5,804 bases of DNA, taken from contig JAEWQZ010000369.1 in NCBI GenBank assembly GCA_023460255.1, positions 1 to 5,804 of the forward strand, written 5' to 3'. The notes beneath the pieces are model-generated. The model had not been told where the DNA came from. It searched no databases and saw nothing but the letters and a program-made list of their open reading frames with translations. This DNA comes from Actinomycetes bacterium. GTDB taxonomy: Bacteria > Actinomycetota > Actinomycetes > Actinomycetales > Cellulomonadaceae. Below, in pieces: positions 5,534-5,804 of this stretch. Position 1 is the first letter of the stretch, and the number at the start of each line of letters is the position of its first letter. Both the position numbers and the translations under genes were made by a program.

Positions 5534-5804
5534 GCAGCGAGCGGACCCAGCCGCCCTCGATCGCGCCGAAGAAGCCCGCGGCCCGGGCCGCGACGACCTC
5601 GGTCGACGACGCGCGGCCCGCGGAGGCCCGGGTCGGTGACGGTGCGCGGCTCGACGGACCCCGGGTCCGCCCGGTGACCGGCCCCGTCAACGGGGGCACG
5701 GCACCGTCGATCGGCGAGCGCCTCCGCCGCACGGCGTCGGGCGTGGCGGACGCGGCCCGCTCCGTCGTCGCGCCGAAGGAGACCGAGCACGCGCGGCCCG
5801 AGCC
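5530..5804 (+). CDS. Putative DUF3566-type membrane protein, 3'-truncated
   Basis: An ATG at 5530 overlaps the gyrA stop as ATGA and has a good ribosome binding site. The frame stays open for 91 codons to the window edge. The visible part begins MSSERTQPPSIAPKKPAARA and is rich in Arg, Ala, Pro and Gly, with no membrane segment or recognisable fold. A weakly amphipathic stretch lies at about 61-81 (IGERLRRTASGVADAARSVV). In actinobacteria the gene directly after gyrA usually encodes a DUF3566 protein with a disordered, Pro-rich N-terminus and C-terminal membrane helices (Rv0007 in M. tuberculosis). The assignment therefore rests on position and composition; the DUF3566 domain itself would lie beyond the window. 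The overlap suggests translational coupling to gyrA. Any other small protein with a disordered N-terminus would look the same here. Confidence 0.65.
   Translation, partial: MSSERTQPPSIAPKKPAARAATTSVDDARPAEARVGDGARLDGPRVRPVTGPVNGGTAPSIGERLRRTASGVADAARSVVAPKETEHARPE

Overview
This window is a piece of conserved actinobacterial chromosome, very probably from a high-GC member of the Micrococcales. The protein sequences look most like Cellulomonas and its relatives, but that is an impression from memory and not a search result. The DNA is strongly GC-rich, codon third positions are mostly G or C, and two of the three visible start codons are GTG or lie in short GC-rich translation contexts. The gene order is the classic actinobacterial origin-proximal block, in which a DUF721/DciA gene is followed by gyrB, gyrA and a gene in the position of the DUF3566 membrane protein. 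All genes are on the + strand.

Layout: positions 1-380 hold the 3' part of dciA, whose start lies before the window. Positions 381-665 are a 285-base non-coding stretch with a nested hairpin just after dciA, a C-rich tract, a likely -10 promoter element (TAGACT, 506-511) and a leader of about 150 bases with a 9-bp stem-loop ahead of gyrB. gyrB (666-2735) and gyrA (2783-5533) encode the complete subunits of DNA gyrase and are separated by 47 bases with no terminator, so they are probably one transcript. A further gene starts at 5530, overlapping the gyrA stop by ATGA, and runs off the end; only a disordered, Arg/Ala/Pro-rich N-terminus is visible.

How the genes work together: DciA helps load or regulate the replicative helicase DnaB, and GyrB2-GyrA2 removes the positive supercoils produced ahead of the fork and sets global negative supercoiling. 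The fourth gene is probably co-transcribed and translationally coupled to gyrA, but its role is not established here.

I see no mobile element, CRISPR array, RNA gene or undescribed system. The points worth a second look are sequence departures inside GyrA (Val at the main quinolone-determining position, Ser in place of a usually invariant Arg, an expanded fifth CTD blade, a long acidic tail) and the structured gyrB leader. Very long minus-strand reading frames opposite gyrB and gyrA are judged to be GC-driven shadows.
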